Positions 39,847 through 40,027 of a DNA stretch of 40,027 nucleotides are shown here, piece by piece (within the stretch, counting starts at the first letter, position 1; every line of letters starts with the position of its first letter). Both the position numbers and the translations under genes were made by a program. The stretch is from Thiomonas sp. X19 (GTDB taxonomy: Bacteria; Pseudomonadota; Gammaproteobacteria; Burkholderiales; Burkholderiaceae_C): positions 2,886,065 through 2,926,091 of the forward strand of contig NZ_LT605203.1 in assembly GCF_900089495.1 (NCBI RefSeq), written 5' to 3'. Under the pieces are notes generated by a model. That model did no database searches. It was not told the origin of the DNA and was given only the letters and a program-made list of their open reading frames with translations.

Positions 39847-40027
39847 TCAGACCCGGCCTTTGTATTCGCCGGTGCGGGTGTCGATTTCGATCTTGTCGCC
39901 GGTGGCAACGAAGATCGGCACCGGGATTTCCACACCGGTGGAAATCTTCGCCGGCTTGAGCACCTTGCCAGAGGTGTCACCCTTCACGGCGGGTTCGGTG
40001 TAGATGATTTCGCGCACCACGGTGTTG
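39847..40027 (-). CDS. efp: Elongation factor P, C-terminal part (runs off the window)
   Basis: Only the last 59 complete codons are in the window. They read [20 protein letters not shown] then [20 protein letters not shown] then [19 protein letters not shown] and a TGA stop. This is the third OB-like domain of EF-P, with the typical [13 protein letters not shown] ending. EF-P relieves ribosomes stalled at polyproline. The modified residue (Lys or Arg in domain I) lies outside the window. Its 3' end is separated from the mdcD scrap by 46 bases. Confidence 0.94.
   Translation of the reverse strand, partial: NTVVREIIYTEPAVKGDTSGKVLKPAKISTGVEIPVPIFVATGDKIEIDTRTGEYKGRV

Overview
The window is high-GC bacterial DNA with compact genes. 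Its layout (map-glnD, full-length single-chain PurL, cbpA-cbpM, GTP-dependent PEP carboxykinase, an EF-P end) fits a betaproteobacterium of the order Burkholderiales. A Thiomonas-like or Leptothrix-like chemolithotroph or metal-habitat organism is my best guess, from general likeness only. I saw no rRNA, tRNA or CRISPR array.

Left end (1-5237): an IS1380-family insertion sequence lies beside a C-terminally truncated four-helix-repeat membrane protein and a PAP2 phosphatase gene broken by a frameshift and a stop codon inside the catalytic motif. A perfect 20-bp inverted repeat follows, then a cytochrome b561, a small secreted Pro/Tyr-rich protein and a stand-alone EAL protein. From 5241 to 11029 come a large lipoprotein of unknown role, a DUF6502-DUF5666 gene pair that overlaps by 14 bases, a small exported CHRD-like protein with a strong hairpin terminator, and an acyltransferase-like membrane protein (DUF1624).

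Housekeeping core (11040-23627): purL is divergent from map-glnD. A heat-shock block follows: cbpA-cbpM (with a sigma-32-like promoter) is divergent from two tandem small heat-shock genes, the first of which has a possible RNA thermometer over its ribosome binding site. Then come a HAD-type phosphatase and pckG.

Signalling relics (23775-28046): a GGDEF-EAL-CZB protein is frameshifted exactly at its AEGVE motif. Divergent from it is a small operon of two unknown genes followed by a decayed GAF...EAL gene that I could rebuild from fragments.

Envelope-stress-like gene train (28165-36552, all on the minus strand): an exported NTF2-like protein, an ECF sigma factor and anti-sigma factor (4-base overlap), a 951-residue ACP / fatty-acyl-AMP ligase / PlsC acyltransferase fusion, an unknown protein, two different double-YbjQ-domain proteins, a PspA/IM30 protein and a previously uncalled 47-residue membrane protein. 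This is the best candidate for an undescribed system: a sigma-controlled module joining membrane lipid acylation to PspA-type membrane maintenance with YbjQ-family partners. The link is inferred from gene order only.

Right end (36639-40027): peptide deformylase, a GntR/FadR-type regulator, and a collapsing malonate decarboxylase locus (mdcA lacking its N-terminus, no mdcB/mdcC, and a frameshifted scrap of mdcD). The window ends in the 3' part of efp on the minus strand. Pseudogenes are unusually frequent here (PAP2, GGDEF-EAL, GAF-EAL, mdcA/mdcD, truncated membrane gene), which suggests a genome, or a region, under active decay.
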